DNA of 64,000 nt from positions 248,001 to 312,000 of the forward strand of contig VICG01000012.1 in the NCBI GenBank assembly GCA_008692225.1, in the 5' to 3' direction. Position numbers and translations under genes: made by a program. This document shows positions 1-13,031 of the stretch, piece after piece. Each line of letters opens with the position of its first letter. Position 1 is the stretch's first letter. Under the pieces are notes generated by a model. That model did not search any database and was not told where the DNA came from. It saw only the letters and a program-made list of their open reading frames with translations. Origin of the DNA: Monilinia fructicola. Lineage: Eukaryota; Ascomycota; Leotiomycetes; Helotiales; Sclerotiniaceae.

Positions 1-182
1 AAAGCGATAAACCTTGCCGCAACTCGGTAATCTATCTGCAGTATTCACCGCTTCCTTATCAGCTTAAAACAGCTTAGCGGTTTCCATGGCCACGAGATCG
101 TGTAACTTGTGTTCGAGACAATAAAAACGGCGGCAAATTGTGTAAGATAGTCTCGAACATCGAGTACATATATTGTAAAAAT

Positions 183-2315
183 ATGATTTCTGATTACTTC
201 TCTCGAAAACAATCATACTCGGGGTTCAGTGACGGAACAAATTCTCCTGGGAGTCCTTTGATATCAAGAACCAACCCATTATCCTCGAAAGTCACGAGTG
301 TCCTTTCAGCGTCTTATGCTGATTCGGATATCAGAGATGCTCTGTCATTGTTAGACAAACGAGGTGTACAAAATACCCCTGAGACTAGAAGACAGTTGAG
401 GCTAGATGTTCAGAAGGAAGTTATTGAAAGTAATGGCGACATAATACGAGAATTTTGGACATGTTGCGGAGGTATGAATTGACAATTCACCCCTGTGTTC
501 AGAATTCTTTTCTCACTCATGGCTTTAGCAACTCAAACGCATTGGTCTTACCATTGCTACTTTGAATCAGGGATGTGAAGAGATGAAACGGCACATTTCA
601 GCTGCTCATCAAGAAACAGCTCCAGTCATACAGGAAGCTTCTGAGCTCATGAAGCAAAAGGAACAAGTGCAAGCAAAGCAAGAATTATTGAATGCTTTCA
701 ATGCACATTTTGTCATGTCAGATGATGACATTGCATTACTCACCTCGACGGCCGAACCTGTGAATGATAGATTCTTCTCCATTCTCAACAGAGCGAAGAA
801 GATTCAAAATGATTGTGAACTTTTACTCGGGACGGAAAATCAACGGTTAGGATTGGAGATTATGGAACAAACCTCGAAAAATCTGAATGGTGCTTTCCAA
901 AAACTCTATCGATGGATACAGAGAGAGTTTAAGAGACTCTTAATCTAGAAAATCCACAGATAAGTTCTTCAATCCGCAGAGCCCTTCGGGTACTAGCAGA
1001 ACGTCCTTCGCTGTTCCAAAGTTGCCTCGATTTTTTTGCTGAAGCACGAGAGAATATCCTCTCTGATGGATTTTATACTGCGCTAACGGGTACTACTGTT
1101 GGGGGAGATGAGGACTCTTCGATAAAGCCAATCGAGTTAGTAGCCCATGATCCTTTACGTTATGTGGGAGACATGTTAGCTTGGACCCATTCGGCTACTG
1201 TAGGTGAAAGAGAAGCTCTAGAAGTTTTGTTCATCTCGGATGGAGATGAAATTGCAAAAGGAATACAAGCCGGGCTAGATAGTGAGCCTTGGAATCGCAT
1301 ATCAGAAAACGAGGACGAAATCGGTCACTTTGATGGTTTGAAAGCCCTCAATGAACTAGTAGACCGAAATGTCACAGGTGTCGCGCGAGTTCTTCGTCAA
1401 AGAATCGGTCAAGTGATTCAAAGTCATGAAGAGACAATCATGGCATATAAAATAGCTAATCTGTTGAACTTTTACCACGGCACATTCAAACGGTTGCTGG
1501 GAGATGACTCCGTTCTTCTCGAGTCTCTTGCAACACTCGAGGAGTCCGCATTGCGTCAGTTCCGCGCCCTAATGCGTGATCATATCACTGGTCTCCAATC
1601 GGAAACTCAAACCGCCCCTCCCAACCTCGGTCCTCCCGACTTTCTCCACGAAGGTTTGAAGCAACTTACTTCGATCATGAAAACTTACGAAACATCCTTC
1701 ACATCTCCCGAAACTCGAGAAGCGGACTTCGAGCCCATCCTCAACGAAGCCTTCGACCCTTTCATGAAAGGCAGCGAAAATATTGCAAAAGATCTTTCAA
1801 CGCCACAGAGTACAATCTTCACAATCAATTGTCTCCTATCCGCCGAAGCAGCCCTTGGCCCCTTCAATTTCACCACCTCCCGCGTGCAAGAGATCAAAGA
1901 TACCATACAAGAACATGCCAACGTTCTCATAGACCACCAATACACTTTCTTCCTGGAAAAATCTGCCCTACGACCCCTTCTCCAAGCTCTATCCACCACA
2001 ACCAATATCAGAGACCACCCAGTATTTCAACCCACATCTCTAATCCAAGCTTCGCAAACCCTGGATGACTTTCTACCTTCAGCATTGATGGACGCGATGG
2101 AAAACCTGAAAGATTTGCAAAACAGTATATTGATTAGACAAATTACTGAAGAAGCCGCAGAGAAATTCTTCGATGATTTCGAAAAGGTAGAAGACAGGCT
2201 CATTAAGGCTGACGAGGAATTAGGGGAAAGCTTAGATGAAGAGGATGGAGATAAAGAGCCTTTGCGTGCCTTGTATCCAAGGACTGGAGGGGAAATCAGG
2301 GTCTTGTTGTCATAA
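183..2315 (+). CDS. COG6: Conserved oligomeric Golgi complex subunit 6 (COG6), two apparent frame breaks
   Basis: COG6 is a lobe-B subunit of the COG tethering complex, which captures vesicles for retrograde transport within the Golgi. Exon 1 is 183-471 and exon 2 is 529-2315; the intron 472-528 ends in TTTAG. The N-terminal region ([19 protein letters not shown]) and the C-terminal ALYPRTGGE match the family. The ATG at 183 is preferred because the frame extension above it has only a TTG. Two breaks interrupt the frame: one T too many in the T run at 453-456 (the family reads EFGHVAEQL here) and two bases too many in the AG run near 931-938 (EFK then TLNLENPQ). Undoing both gives about 690 aa, the usual length for the family. 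The indels are seen in the sequence; that they are assembly errors is inferred. Confidence 0.88.
472..528 (+). other. COG6 intron 1
   Basis: This 57-nt GT-AG intron starts GTATGA and ends CTTTAG. Splicing joins codons for ...HVAE to QLKRIG..., which is continuous with the family alignment only if the extra T at 453-456 is discounted. Confidence 0.8.
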
Positions 2316-3180
2316 GGATGACTGTCCCAAATTCTTGAAGATTATATAGAGAATTCTTCTGGTAATAAATGTCTCCACACGTCACCTCGTTGAATCAGTT
2401 ATGCAATTTTTCCATTGACACAAATCGATCCATGTCCAAGTGGATCAATAAATCAAGAAATTAGTATTCTACATCATATGCGTTTCTGATAGAGTTCATG
2501 TTCTCATTATATTCAATATATACAGGTTTGACCCATGAAATGCATGCCTCACCAATCAATATCCAAATTACATTAGCGAAAACCCTGTACACCAATGTGT
2601 ACTGAATTCCTTGTTCAACCATCTCCCAAGTGGGGTATCATTTGCGCTACAAGAGCAACCAAAAGCCTCAGCACTCGAAATAATCAATCATTAGTCGGAA
2701 AGTTCAAGTACCCAAGACTCTCAGTTTCATAGGTGTCTAAGTCCTCTTAAAAAAATCTAACACCTTCCATCAATCGAACAATAGCCAAAATGAAGCAATC
2801 AATCGCCCAATGTTTGAGATCACTGTGGTCTTTCAAACGGCTTTCATATCGCAAAAGATACCGCATCTATTACCTTCCAACTTTGCAAAATCAACACGCG
2901 AACTCACTACATTAAGAGGAGAAAGGTAGAAGCTTCTTCCATATATCAATTCTAATCTAGTCTTGTAATACTACAAAACGCATCCAAATCTCAATATCTT
3001 CTAAAGCGGTCCTTATCAATCTTTAACACCCTTACCCAATCCTTTAATCCCACTCTTATTCCTCCATCCCATTTCCCATCCAACTAACCACCAAACCCTC
3101 TAACCAACCAACCCTCACAAACGCCAACTACGCCTAACCCCGATGATCCCGCCGGACGAACCAAGATCTCATTCTTGTTC
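2316..3180. other. Convergent intergenic spacer, no gene seen
   Basis: These 865 bp lie between the stop of COG6 (+) and the stop of the 375-aa gene (-), so they should hold both 3' UTRs. I see no long frame, RNA gene or notable repeat. Confidence 0.6.
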
Positions 3181-4309
3181 TCATGATTGAACAAGGTGAT
3201 CAGGGTGATAGTTTGGTTTTGGTTCGAATACTAGAAGAGATGGTCCTGGTGGTGCGCGGGACGGTGGAGAATTGGGGATGGATGATGGATGGGGGTTGGG
3301 GATGATGTGCAGATGCGAGCTATTTGCATTTGGCTTCGATTTTTGGGTATTGGGGTATTGGGATATATCATTCTGATAAGCTGTGCGTTTTGCCGTTGTA
3401 GGGTATCTTGGGTATGGTTGGAAGGAGACGGAATCCCAGTCATCAGGGGGGACGTGGGTTTTGGATCCAGGGCTGAATGATCGTTCTCGAGGGTGATGAG
3501 CCGCTGGAATTGTAGGTTTGAGATAAATTTGGTGGCAGACGGAGGGATGCTGTAAACTTGGGATCGGGGGGGATTGTGGACGAGAGTAAGATCGTCGGGG
3601 AGAGAGGATCAGATCCCATCCGCTCTCGGCATGTCATTCTGCAAACCTGGGCTTGGAAGCGAGCATTGATGACTCTCCTCTTCTGCTCCGCCACACCGAA
3701 AGAATCGCCCTCTTCCCCACGCGATAAATTGCGAAGCCATCTCCCCGACGCCGAAGCTCCCTTCTCGCACGAGCCGGCGCCCATGATTTTCTGCGGAATC
3801 CATAGGGGGAAATGGGCGATGCAGCCTTCGTGATAAGATTCGAGTGCGGCTCGAAGCTGGGACATCTTTTGCGAGCGTATAGTGTCGTGGTCGTGGTCGA
3901 GGATGTACTTGCGATTTCTCGTCAAGGATCTCTCGACTTTGGCTCGCAATACCAAGGGATAGCTGCAGTGGGCCAGAGAACGCCCTAGGTTAATTCGGCG
4001 TGGCGCGTGGAAAAAGTGTGTCTGCGGTACGTGTAGGGGAAAGTTCTTGATAGAAAACCGAAGGGAGGAGTCGATATACGATAGGAGCGAGAGGATTGGG
4101 GAACTCGAGATAATTTATCCATAGGCTTGATCTTCTCAAGATTAAGGTGGAATCTCGAAAGGTGTCCATGCTTGGAAATTTCCTTTTGGATGATGGTGAG
4201 TGTTGTTGAGGGTGAGGTGTAGATGTGTGACCAGGTGATGGTAGTCAATCTTGGGGTTGTTATCCGATGAGAGTAGGACTAGTGCCTCATTCTCAATCTC
4301 TTGAGGCAT
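3181..4309 (-). CDS. Uncharacterised protein, about 375 aa, three frame breaks
   Basis: I do not recognise this protein. Reading the minus strand from the ATG at 4309 (MPQEIENEALVLLSSDN) to the TGA at 3181 gives one plausible chain if three single-base indels are undone. One T is missing at 4144-4145, one base is extra at about 3990-3995, and one C is extra in the C6 run at 3446-3451. The corrected length, 1128 nt, is exactly divisible by three. The middle is basic and contains YHEGCIAHFPLWIPQKIMG; the C-terminal third is rich in Pro, Ser and Asn and probably disordered. I see no signal peptide, membrane segment or catalytic motif. It lies convergent with COG6 and upstream of the GT25 gene on the same strand. 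Without the corrections only unrelated fragments of 60-170 aa appear. Confidence 0.55.
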
Positions 4310-4669
4310 CTGAATAATTAAGACTGTTCAAGAGGTTGAATGGAATTCCTACATTTAATCTCTTTTATACTTCAAGTTCCCGCCAGGCAATAGCAATCTC
4401 GACTACCTACCTACTTACAGTATGGATGTAAGAGATTGAATAGTTCTCGGTTAAATATCGTAAGTCAAAAACGAGAACCATTTACTTATTAAACCTTGGA
4501 ACCCACAATAGAGCACCAAGTACTTGGCCATATATCCAATACACGAATCTTGGGTTTCAATGTTCCGAATTGGTTCAGACAATCAATGTCCGCGGGTAGC
4601 AACTTGACCGTATCTATTCCATATGTAAACACCTTGACTAGCATCTTGCTAATTATGTATTCCATCCCT
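4310..4669. other. Short spacer between two minus-strand genes
   Basis: These 360 bp hold the presumed promoter of the 375-aa gene and the 3' UTR of the GT25 gene. I see no other feature. Confidence 0.5.
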
Positions 4670-5855
4670 TTATTTACCATCCTCCTCCTCCCATTGCCCT
4701 CTGATCCTCTCCCCCATCAACATCTCCCTAATATTCAATCTCGCACTCCAAACCAAATTCTCCGTCATTCCCTTATCCCTCAACGCCCCCTTTGCACCTC
4801 CTACCTTCTGAATATCAGAATCTCCACCAATCCATCCCCTAGATTTATGGTGTTGAAACAATGCAGGTGTAACACTTACGCACCTCATTCCTAATCTATT
4901 TTTATCTCTCCCCACCTACAGAGTCCCGCCAATGCATTATCGAAAGGTCCAGCCAATTTATATCTACACTTAAATCCCAAAGCACCTTCCTCGCCCCCTG
5001 TTGACTCAATGCATATGCAAACGTACATATTGGGCCTCCAGTTGTATGAACCCATCTTGTATGTGGATTTTGCGTAGCATTCTGGAAGCCCTTGAAATGT
5101 GCTGGGGGTGCAACGGTCGCGTCAGAGGTTATAATGTACTTTCGGGACAGACGTGCGATTTCAAGAGAGGATGGCGCAAAAGATCTATACTCATCAAGGG
5201 TTTCTGGAAATACTTCGCCACAGTGACCGAGCCAGAGTAAGTCCCAATTATCGCCGTAGGGGGAAGAAGTAGGATGTGATGGTCTGGTTGTGGGATATTG
5301 AATAAATTGTGAGCCAGTCGCAAAGGTAAGGAGTTGAGACTTTAGACGGGTATCCCAATCCATATCATCTTCGAGTATTAGTGCACTGGTTAGATTCTGT
5401 TCAACAATTCTGGTAATAATCATATCAGCCTTTGTATGAGAAGAACCGAATGATTATATGAGAATCATACTTTCGGACGGCGTTCATATGTCCCCTCCAG
5501 CTCCCTAAATTCGATTCCCACAACTTTGCTCTATCAACACCATAAGGTACCGCCTTGTCCTTGATCGTCTCCCCTTTCACTCCATCTACCCATTCAATCT
5601 TAAATCCTGTCAAACTACTAATTAACGTAAGGGCATCTCTCTGTCGCTCCGTTCTGGTAGCCCCACTGCCAACACTTTCTGGAACCCAAGTGTACTATTT
5701 AAGATGTCGGAAGAATCATGGGTTGGTCTGTATTTTTGAAGAAGATTGGATGAATAGTGGGATAAATAAGAAGGTGTAGAAGTATTTAAGAAAACGATGA
5801 AGAGGAGGGTGCTGATACAGAGAATGGTGAAGGGAAAGGCCCGCAGATGAATCAT
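4670..5855 (-). CDS. Glycosyltransferase family 25 (LPS-type) protein, two frame breaks
   Basis: This looks like a type II membrane glycosyltransferase of the fungal GT25 family, which transfers sugars in the Golgi or ER; the acceptor is unknown. The N-terminus has a hydrophobic signal-anchor (FTILCISTLLFIVFL). Next comes LPERSDR, then SLTGFKIEWVDGVKGE and the acidic metal-binding motif LILEDDMDWD. Near the end is CVSVTPALFQHH. Exon 1 is 5471-5855 and exon 2 is 4670-5409; intron 5410-5470 is removed so that the arginine of NAVR is followed by K-IVEQNLTS. Two indels break the frame: one base missing in the AGAGA run near 5637-5643 and one G too many in the run at 4910-4913. The corrected product is about 374 aa. 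The family call is good; the substrate is not known. Confidence 0.75.
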
Positions 5856-6186
5856 TATGGCTATTGATAGATTATTGATCGGTGATAGAAAAGTCGAAAA
5901 GACGCAGATGAAGGAAAGCTTTGGAAGGAGGGAACGTGGCGCGCCAGTGGCTTCTTTTACGACAATTTGTTTGAAGTTTAGAAACAGAAGATTCCAAGGT
6001 TATACAAACATTTTGAAGCGTAAGAAGAGTAATCTGTGGGATTGAGATGAGATTCATGTGATGAGATGGGATGGGATGGGATGAAAATAACAGTGAATTG
6101 AAGTGGTTCAAAGTTCGAGTAGTTGATAAATATCAAACGAAAAGACGCACCTTCCCGTCATGATAGTGAAGGGTTTTATATATAAT

Positions 6187-6514
<328 letters not shown>

Positions 6515-8647
6515 GTCTTGCTTACTTACCGAGACCTCAAGGTTCGTTCTCAAGTCACACTTGAAAATAGAAAGAATGAAATAACAAAATTCAATGAGAG
6601 AAAGTTTTCTTTCTCATTTAAGCAAGTCTTTAGTGCGACAATGAGGATTTTCTTCGATACTTTGCCATCACATGAATTCTGGATGTTGTATATTTTTGGA
6701 TTCAACTCCATATCTCGGGATCCTGTCCCAAATACACGGGAATTTACATGCTGTGCTCCATCCAGGTTACACACAGTAACCCAATCCGAAACAATATCAT
6801 ATATGAATCGGTGCGGAGTCATGCTCTGGATTTGATTTGGTTTGTTTGTGTACCGGGCGGGAATCTTTTAATCATCTGGGAGGCGCTGACATGCATGATA
6901 TTCATTTTCGAATAAGCAAATTCATTTCTTTACTCACCTATTCATGCTTCAATAACTCAACGCATTACTGGGCTGGGCTACTCATGGTTCAGGATTCCAT
7001 CGAAAGTATCGATGGCTATTGAACAAAGAAGGAATTTCGATACCCAGGTACTTCTGGGGGTCGTTCTCCTAAGAAACATTAGGTCTATCCAGCTATATCT
7101 GTTCAAGTCTAAGCAAGAACACTTGTCAACTTAAACATCCAGGACGAAGGTTGACGGTCATCATTGCTTCGTCTAATTTTCACCCAATCAAGTCGCAATA
7201 CCCGTGAGTCGCTATACTCGAGTACCTGTAAAAATGAATCCGCAAGTATCAAGATCTTTGGATAACTTGGAGGGTAAAGCATGAACGGTCACCAAGACGT
7301 GGGGTCAGAGAATATGAACTGCATCTGTAGCATATAGCTGTATAGCATGTAACCGGTCCCACATACGACTTGAAAGGGGGACGATTGCTTGGAAGTAGCG
7401 CCTCCAAATGTATTTGAAGCTTTCTGTGCAGAAAGCTTGGGATATATAGACTGCCAACTAAATACCTGATAGAGACTCTTGCCGCCCATACTTTGCGACG
7501 GTAAACTTCTGTACCACTAAAGTCGTCCTTGTGGGTTCGAAACAGTCTTCCCCGTATTTAATTCTAAGGGTCAAGAGGACACTCCCTTCGAGCCTTGGAA
7601 CACTAGAGGTAATGGCCGCCAAGTAATTTTATATTGTTAGCTCTGAACGTTAGATAGACTGCGAGTCGGTTGTCTTGTATGTTACTTGTATTTCTACTCG
7701 AGTATCATAATTTCAGCAGTCCACAATCTCCAATCAGCAGGGACTCGGGTATCCAACTTTGATTACCAGCTGACACTTCGACTTTGAGGCAGTCAGACAT
7801 TTTGTTCGTATTGTTGGTTAACATATGAGGTTAAAAATTCATACGGGACCTTCAAGCTAATTCATTGCCGATTAGGTCCATGGGTGACTTGGAAGGCGAC
7901 AAGCACATCGAATCGGAAAGACTTGATCTAGTGCAACTTACCATACCCCTATTTAAGTAAGGGTGATGCGCCGATACTAGTATTGAAGCTCGTAATCCTT
8001 TGCCCTTTACCCCTGTCAGTAAGGTCAAGGTCAGTCAATGACTTGCATATAAGCGACTAATTAGGTGAAGTTAGTTCAAAATCAATGTAAACTCAACAAA
8101 CCCACATAACCGTAAATTAATTGGTTACCTCGACTTGTTTCGCTTGATGTTTATGTATATCAAATTGTTTGGAACAATAGACGTAGTATTATAAAGGGTA
8201 ATGAGTATCTACGTAGTAACTGGGAGTAGCAGAGCTGACAGCGGAGAGTAGATATCTATGCACCTAATTGGTAGCTACTCGAGTACAGTAGCGATTAATT
8301 CCTTGTAGACCCATCCGCGTCCTTCATGCCCCTCTATCGCCGGATCGGCAACGATAACCCACTCGAAGTAAAGCCTAAATAGATCTCCAGCTGTTAATCT
8401 TCGTACAGAGTAGAGTAGATTAACGAATTTACTAGATCTACTCTGTATAAGTGCCTACTTGAGTATCTAATTCTCTAATACCTGTATACTCTCATACCTA
8501 CTAGTAGTAACCTTACCTACATAGCCCTGGAGGTAATCACTCTTTTCTCTTAGGCAACATCTCTCTTATGCATTTAAAACTATGTATAGATAAATATACG
8601 GATTCTACCTAGGTAGATATAACTTTGCGTATCAACACCAAACGTCT

Positions 8648-8690
8648 ACCATCTAACCATCTAACCATCGAACCATCGAACCATCGAACC
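8648..8690. repeat. Octanucleotide minisatellite ACCATCTA/ACCATCGA
   Basis: Five copies of an 8-bp unit sit in tandem, the first two ending TA and the last three ending GA. The tract is in the spacer upstream of the AAA ATPase gene. Confidence 0.85.
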
Positions 8691-9334
8691 TTATATATTG
8701 ATTTTTATCTTCCCAAATACTTCTTGGCTTGATCTTTCTGATTTTCGACTCAGAGTAAGGTTAATCGTAACGATAATATCATACCTCTTTACTTGTATTT
8801 GTCCTGTATTATGTATGAATCACCTTATATGAGGGGTTGTTGACATTAACTTTGAGATCCACCCTTCCACACGCACCCAGCAATCAATCAATCAATCAAT
8901 TCATCGGGGGAAATCTTGTCCAAGCCCAGCATTTCGCATTTCGCATTTCGCTACGTCACAACACAGTCCGGGGCTTATCCGCAACAGGAAGCGCATGATT
9001 TAAACTTCTCGATTATCGATTGCGAACTACCAGGAACACGAGACCTCATAAAATCAAACAACCCATTCTACCATTATTCTTGATATAATACTCTCTAATA
9101 AGATTTCCATACAACGACCAATATTAATGATCCATCGTCAGGTCCAAAGTCCTTGTCATGATGCGAAACAAGCAATCCTCGTCGCTGCAAAAAGACGTAC
9201 GATGAATGCTACTTAATATGTTCCACGGCTGTATATTTTGAGGGCCAGGTTCGTAGAGATACCCAGTAGTCTCCATTTGCTGGACGTCAAGATTGGAAAG
9301 TGAGCATACGTACTGATGAGTAGTTATATAGGGT

Positions 9335-11973
9335 AATGAGGCAGAAGCTTTACGATCATGGCGTTCAGCTCTCGATCAAATATATTATCACAATGCATAT
9401 CGAGTTCCTGCCGGTTACGCACCCAGATCCGAAACTGAAAAGGCTCTGAAGGATAGCTTGAGATCTATGGAGATGCAGTGCAAAGAACGTGTCGACCTAT
9501 TGGAAGCGTTGAAAGCTTCACGGGAAGATAAGGAGAATGGAGAAAAGACACCACCAGAAGACATCAGCAGCGGCGGCAGTGGAAGATTCAAATCATTTCT
9601 CAAATCAGGACGAGCTTCTTCGGACTCTCAAGCTCCTACTACATCCAACATGACTAATACCATTGGGGAGGGTACGATTCCTGCTGTAAATTATGATGGT
9701 TTGCCAAAACCCACTCCACCTACATTGCCTCAAAGACCGTCGATGGCTGCGAAGAATAGCTCGGAGATGGCTGTTGTTGGTGGTGGTGGGAGAAGTATGT
9801 CAAGTTCTTCAATTGCACCACCAATGATGTCATCATCGAGGCCATCTGCTCCCAATTCTTATCCATCGGCGTTTGCACCGCCGCATAAAATGTCGAAAGA
9901 TTCGAGAAGTCCTAGTCCTGAAAAAGGGGGAAGGATCATGCTACAAACACTAAGATCTGGCGACTCTAAGAAAAGTAAGAGTTCTCGATCAAATCCAAAA
10001 AAGGCCGACAATCAAGTCACAAATAAAGCTGCTACTTTGGCATGGAACACTATGAGTCGAAAGGGAAAAGATAAAGATAAATCGAGCCGCTTCCAAGATG
10101 CCGAGACTGATAATAGCACAACAAACCTCCCTGACAGTAGGCTTAACTCTTCTGATCCATTCAAGGGGAAGCAATTACCCTCAAATCCAGTTCGATATGA
10201 TAGCACTACGAGAACTCTCGTGCCAGAAACGCGACCACCGCGAAAATCACCAGTTGATTTACTGGTCGGGATGAATGATTTGGTGGGAGCTACGGGCCGT
10301 TCAAATGGATATCCTTTTCCTCCAACGGATCCAGGCCAGCCAGGTGCTGTTTCTGGCCATTCTCTTCCCACTGCCGCGATGAAAGACTTGATTGGGCTCG
10401 ATTCCCCCCTCATCCCACCACCGACAGAGCCTAATTCTGGCCCCTCATCGCAATCCCCCCCAGAGTCTTCTGCTACAACATTCGCACAGCTTAAAAAAGG
10501 ACCTCCGCCTGCTCCGCCTCACTCGAGACCACCAGGAAAATTTGAACCGTTAAAATATCCAACTTACCTCCAGGAGTATCCCGATACGACGGCCAAGAAA
10601 GGCAACCCGGAGTTTATGGTGTCTCAGCGAAGGAGGCCAGTTCCAAGACTAGGCTCAGATGCCGATCTTACAGGGTCATCCACTCGCCTGCAAAGAAAAC
10701 CTGTGTCTTCAAATATCTCATTATCAAAACGTAAAGACGATAGCAAAAAGCCACGAAGCAAAGGTCTAAGCCGACTACCGGGAGACGACACTTCATCCCA
10801 AAGTGCGAATGATGATACCAGTAACGAAGAGCTCCGAACTCGACCTAAGCGAAAACAGAAGCAAGTGGTAGCCCCAATCCTTGCCGATCCTACTACACCA
10901 ACATCAGATGAGTCTAATGATTCTGCTACGGATATAGTCAGCAATGCATGGGATGAGAAAGTAAAACATCTTATGAAGAATTTGCCAAAAGGAGTTGATG
11001 AAGGGGCTGCTAAACAAATTTTCAACGAGATTGTCGTCCAAGGTGATGAGGTACACTGGGATGATGTGGCCGGGTTAGAAGTTGCTAAGAACGCTCTCAA
11101 GGAGGCCGTTGTTTATCCATTCTTACGGCCAGATCTATTTATGGGTCTTCGCGAACCAGCTCGTGGTATGCTTTTGTTTGGGCCTCCAGGTACTGGGAAA
11201 ACCATGTTGGCGAGAGCAGTTGCTACTGAATCGAAGTCTACATTCTTCTCCATCTCAGCTAGTAGTTTGACGAGCAAGTTCTTGGGCGAATCCGAGAAAC
11301 TCGTCCGAGCATTGTTCTCTCTCGCAAAGGCACTGGCACCAAGTATCATTTTCGTAGATGAGATCGATTCTCTTCTTTCAGCACGATCTGGAGGAGAGCA
11401 CGAAGCCACGAGGCGGATCAAAACCGAATTTCTTATTCAATGGAGTGACCTACAAAGAGCTGCAGCTGGTAGGGAGCAAACGGACAAGGAAAAGGAAAGG
11501 GGGGATGCTAGCCGAGTATTAGTGCTTGCTGCAACAAATTTGCCATGGGCCATTGATGAAGCAGCAAGACGACGATTTGTGAGAAGGCAGTACATTCCCT
11601 TGCCTGAGGATGAGACTAGGGCCAAGCAATTGAACACTTTATTGGGACACCAAAAACATGGCTTGAAAGACGGTGACATTCAGGAGTTGGTCGAATTGAC
11701 CGATGGTAAGCTTTTATGATTTCGAGTTTGGAAGGTTCGCTAACGTACATAGGATTTTCCGGATCTGATATCACAGCATTGGCCAAAGATGCAGCTATGG
11801 GTCCTCTTCGATCCCTTGGGGAAAAGTTATTGGAAATGTCCATGGATGATATTCGTCCAATGCAAATTGAAGACTTTAAAGCTAGTTTGGTCAACATCAG
11901 ACCGAGTGTTAGCAAACAAGGACTTCAAGAGTTTGAGGATTGGGCCAAGGAGTTTGGTGAACGTGGAGGTTAA
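9335..11973 (+). CDS. AAA ATPase of the katanin/spastin/fidgetin (Sap1/Yta6) group, 5' end incomplete
   Basis: This is a meiotic-clade AAA ATPase. The start is unresolved: the frame opens after an acceptor AG at 9333-9334 with [20 protein letters not shown], an MIT-like helical hairpin. A good donor GTGAGC at 9300 marks a short preceding exon whose frame I could not settle. Residues after the MIT region are Ser/Pro-rich and disordered for about 450 aa. The catalytic module follows: Walker A GPPGTGKT near 11180, Walker [12 protein letters not shown] near 11350, sensor 1 LAATN and the arginine-finger segment EAARRRF near 11560. Intron 11706-11752 is 47 nt and splices TDG to [14 protein letters not shown]. 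The C-terminus carries the Vps4-type helix [19 protein letters not shown], typical of this clade. The protein probably remodels membranes or microtubules; the exact partner is unknown. Confidence 0.85.
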
Positions 11974-12370
11974 GGTTGTGATGAAATTTGTATATGTATG
12001 TGACTTTGTGTATAAATATTCTAGCTTTTGGTTTAATCGGATGAATTTGGGGTGCTCGGTATACAATAGGATGCATGGGTTTGGGAGGGGGATGGAAAGG
12101 TCCTTGGCACCCCGGGCCTGGGATGAATAGGCAGGATTGGGAGTCTAGGGTCATGAGTTTAAAGACTCTCTCAAAGATGAGAGCTGGTCTGATGTCGGTA
12201 TAAAAATACAAACATGAGCAATAGATACATAACATGATAGGTTCATTTTCCATGCCATTTTTTTTTTCCACATGACGTACATGATACAATCCCATCGTTG
12301 TACACACACCGTGCACATGTAACACACCTGAACGCCGTATATACAGATCCACCCATATCCATTATCCTTC
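11974..12370. other. Convergent spacer between the AAA ATPase and uS17m genes
   Basis: These 397 bp should contain both 3' UTRs. A T9 run lies near 12260. No other feature is seen. Confidence 0.5.
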
Positions 12371-13031
12371 TCACACCAGTCTTACTTCGTCACCACTCAC
12401 ACTTTCGTCGGCCTTGACCACATCCTCCTTTCCCCATCCCTGCACATACCATTCCCCGCCCTCCACCCCCCTCGGATCCTTCTCAAAGCCCCAGCGACTC
12501 CACCGGCCCTTCCTGATATCCTTTGCCATCAACTTGCGTTCTCGCGCAGCAATGCGTTCCTCCGCGCTTGGAATCGGCGGGCGCTCCGAGATGGGAGTGC
12601 CAAAGGGCGCGATGATCGAGGAGACGACGTGGTGGACGGTTTTCGACGTTTTCCAGCCCGGGGAGATGGAAACCACGTCGCCGGTTTTGAGCGAGGAGTT
12701 TGGGTCGTGGACGAGGAGGTGCGTGGTTGCGTTGAAGTTCTGGGTGGGGAGGGGGAGGGGGGGTTAGCGAGGGGTGTGCGGGTGGAAGGAAGGGATGATG
12801 AGGGAGGGGAGGGGAGGGGAGGCGAGGCGAGGGCCGAATCAGGAGCGCTCACGGGCGGAATTGGGTAAGAGGGGAGCGTACCTTTTGCAAATGCCGATTC
12901 CAGACTTGTGTTCCGATGCGGACTTTGACTGTTTTTTCCATCAGGCCGCTTGATACCACCACGGCGTTGATCTGCCGCGACGCATGCGCTGCGACTTTCG
13001 TCGCGGACTTGACGGCTCGCTGAATGGACAT
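12371..13031 (-). CDS. Mitochondrial small-subunit ribosomal protein uS17m
   Basis: This is a bacterial S17-type protein of the mitochondrial small ribosomal subunit. Exon 1 (12882-13031) encodes 50 aa with the OB-fold signature VVVSSGLMEKTVKVRIG followed by WNRHLQK. Intron 12740-12881 (142 nt) has a GTACGC donor. Exon 2 (12371-12739) continues NFNATTHLLVHDPNSSLKTGD, the conserved HDP loop of S17, then an extension rich in Arg and Lys and an acidic tail. The total is 172 aa, longer than bacterial S17 (about 85 aa) as is usual in fungi. The intron is unusually rich in GGGGA and GGCGA runs. The frame is intact. Confidence 0.9.

Noticed and set aside
18..182. COG6 start at the TTG at 138
   Set aside because: The ATG at 183 is a better start, and the upstream residues do not resemble COG6.
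3150..3230. Possible tRNA near GGTTCGAAT at about 3213
   Set aside because: The T-loop-like string has no matching stem, and no acceptor stem or A box is found at the right spacing.
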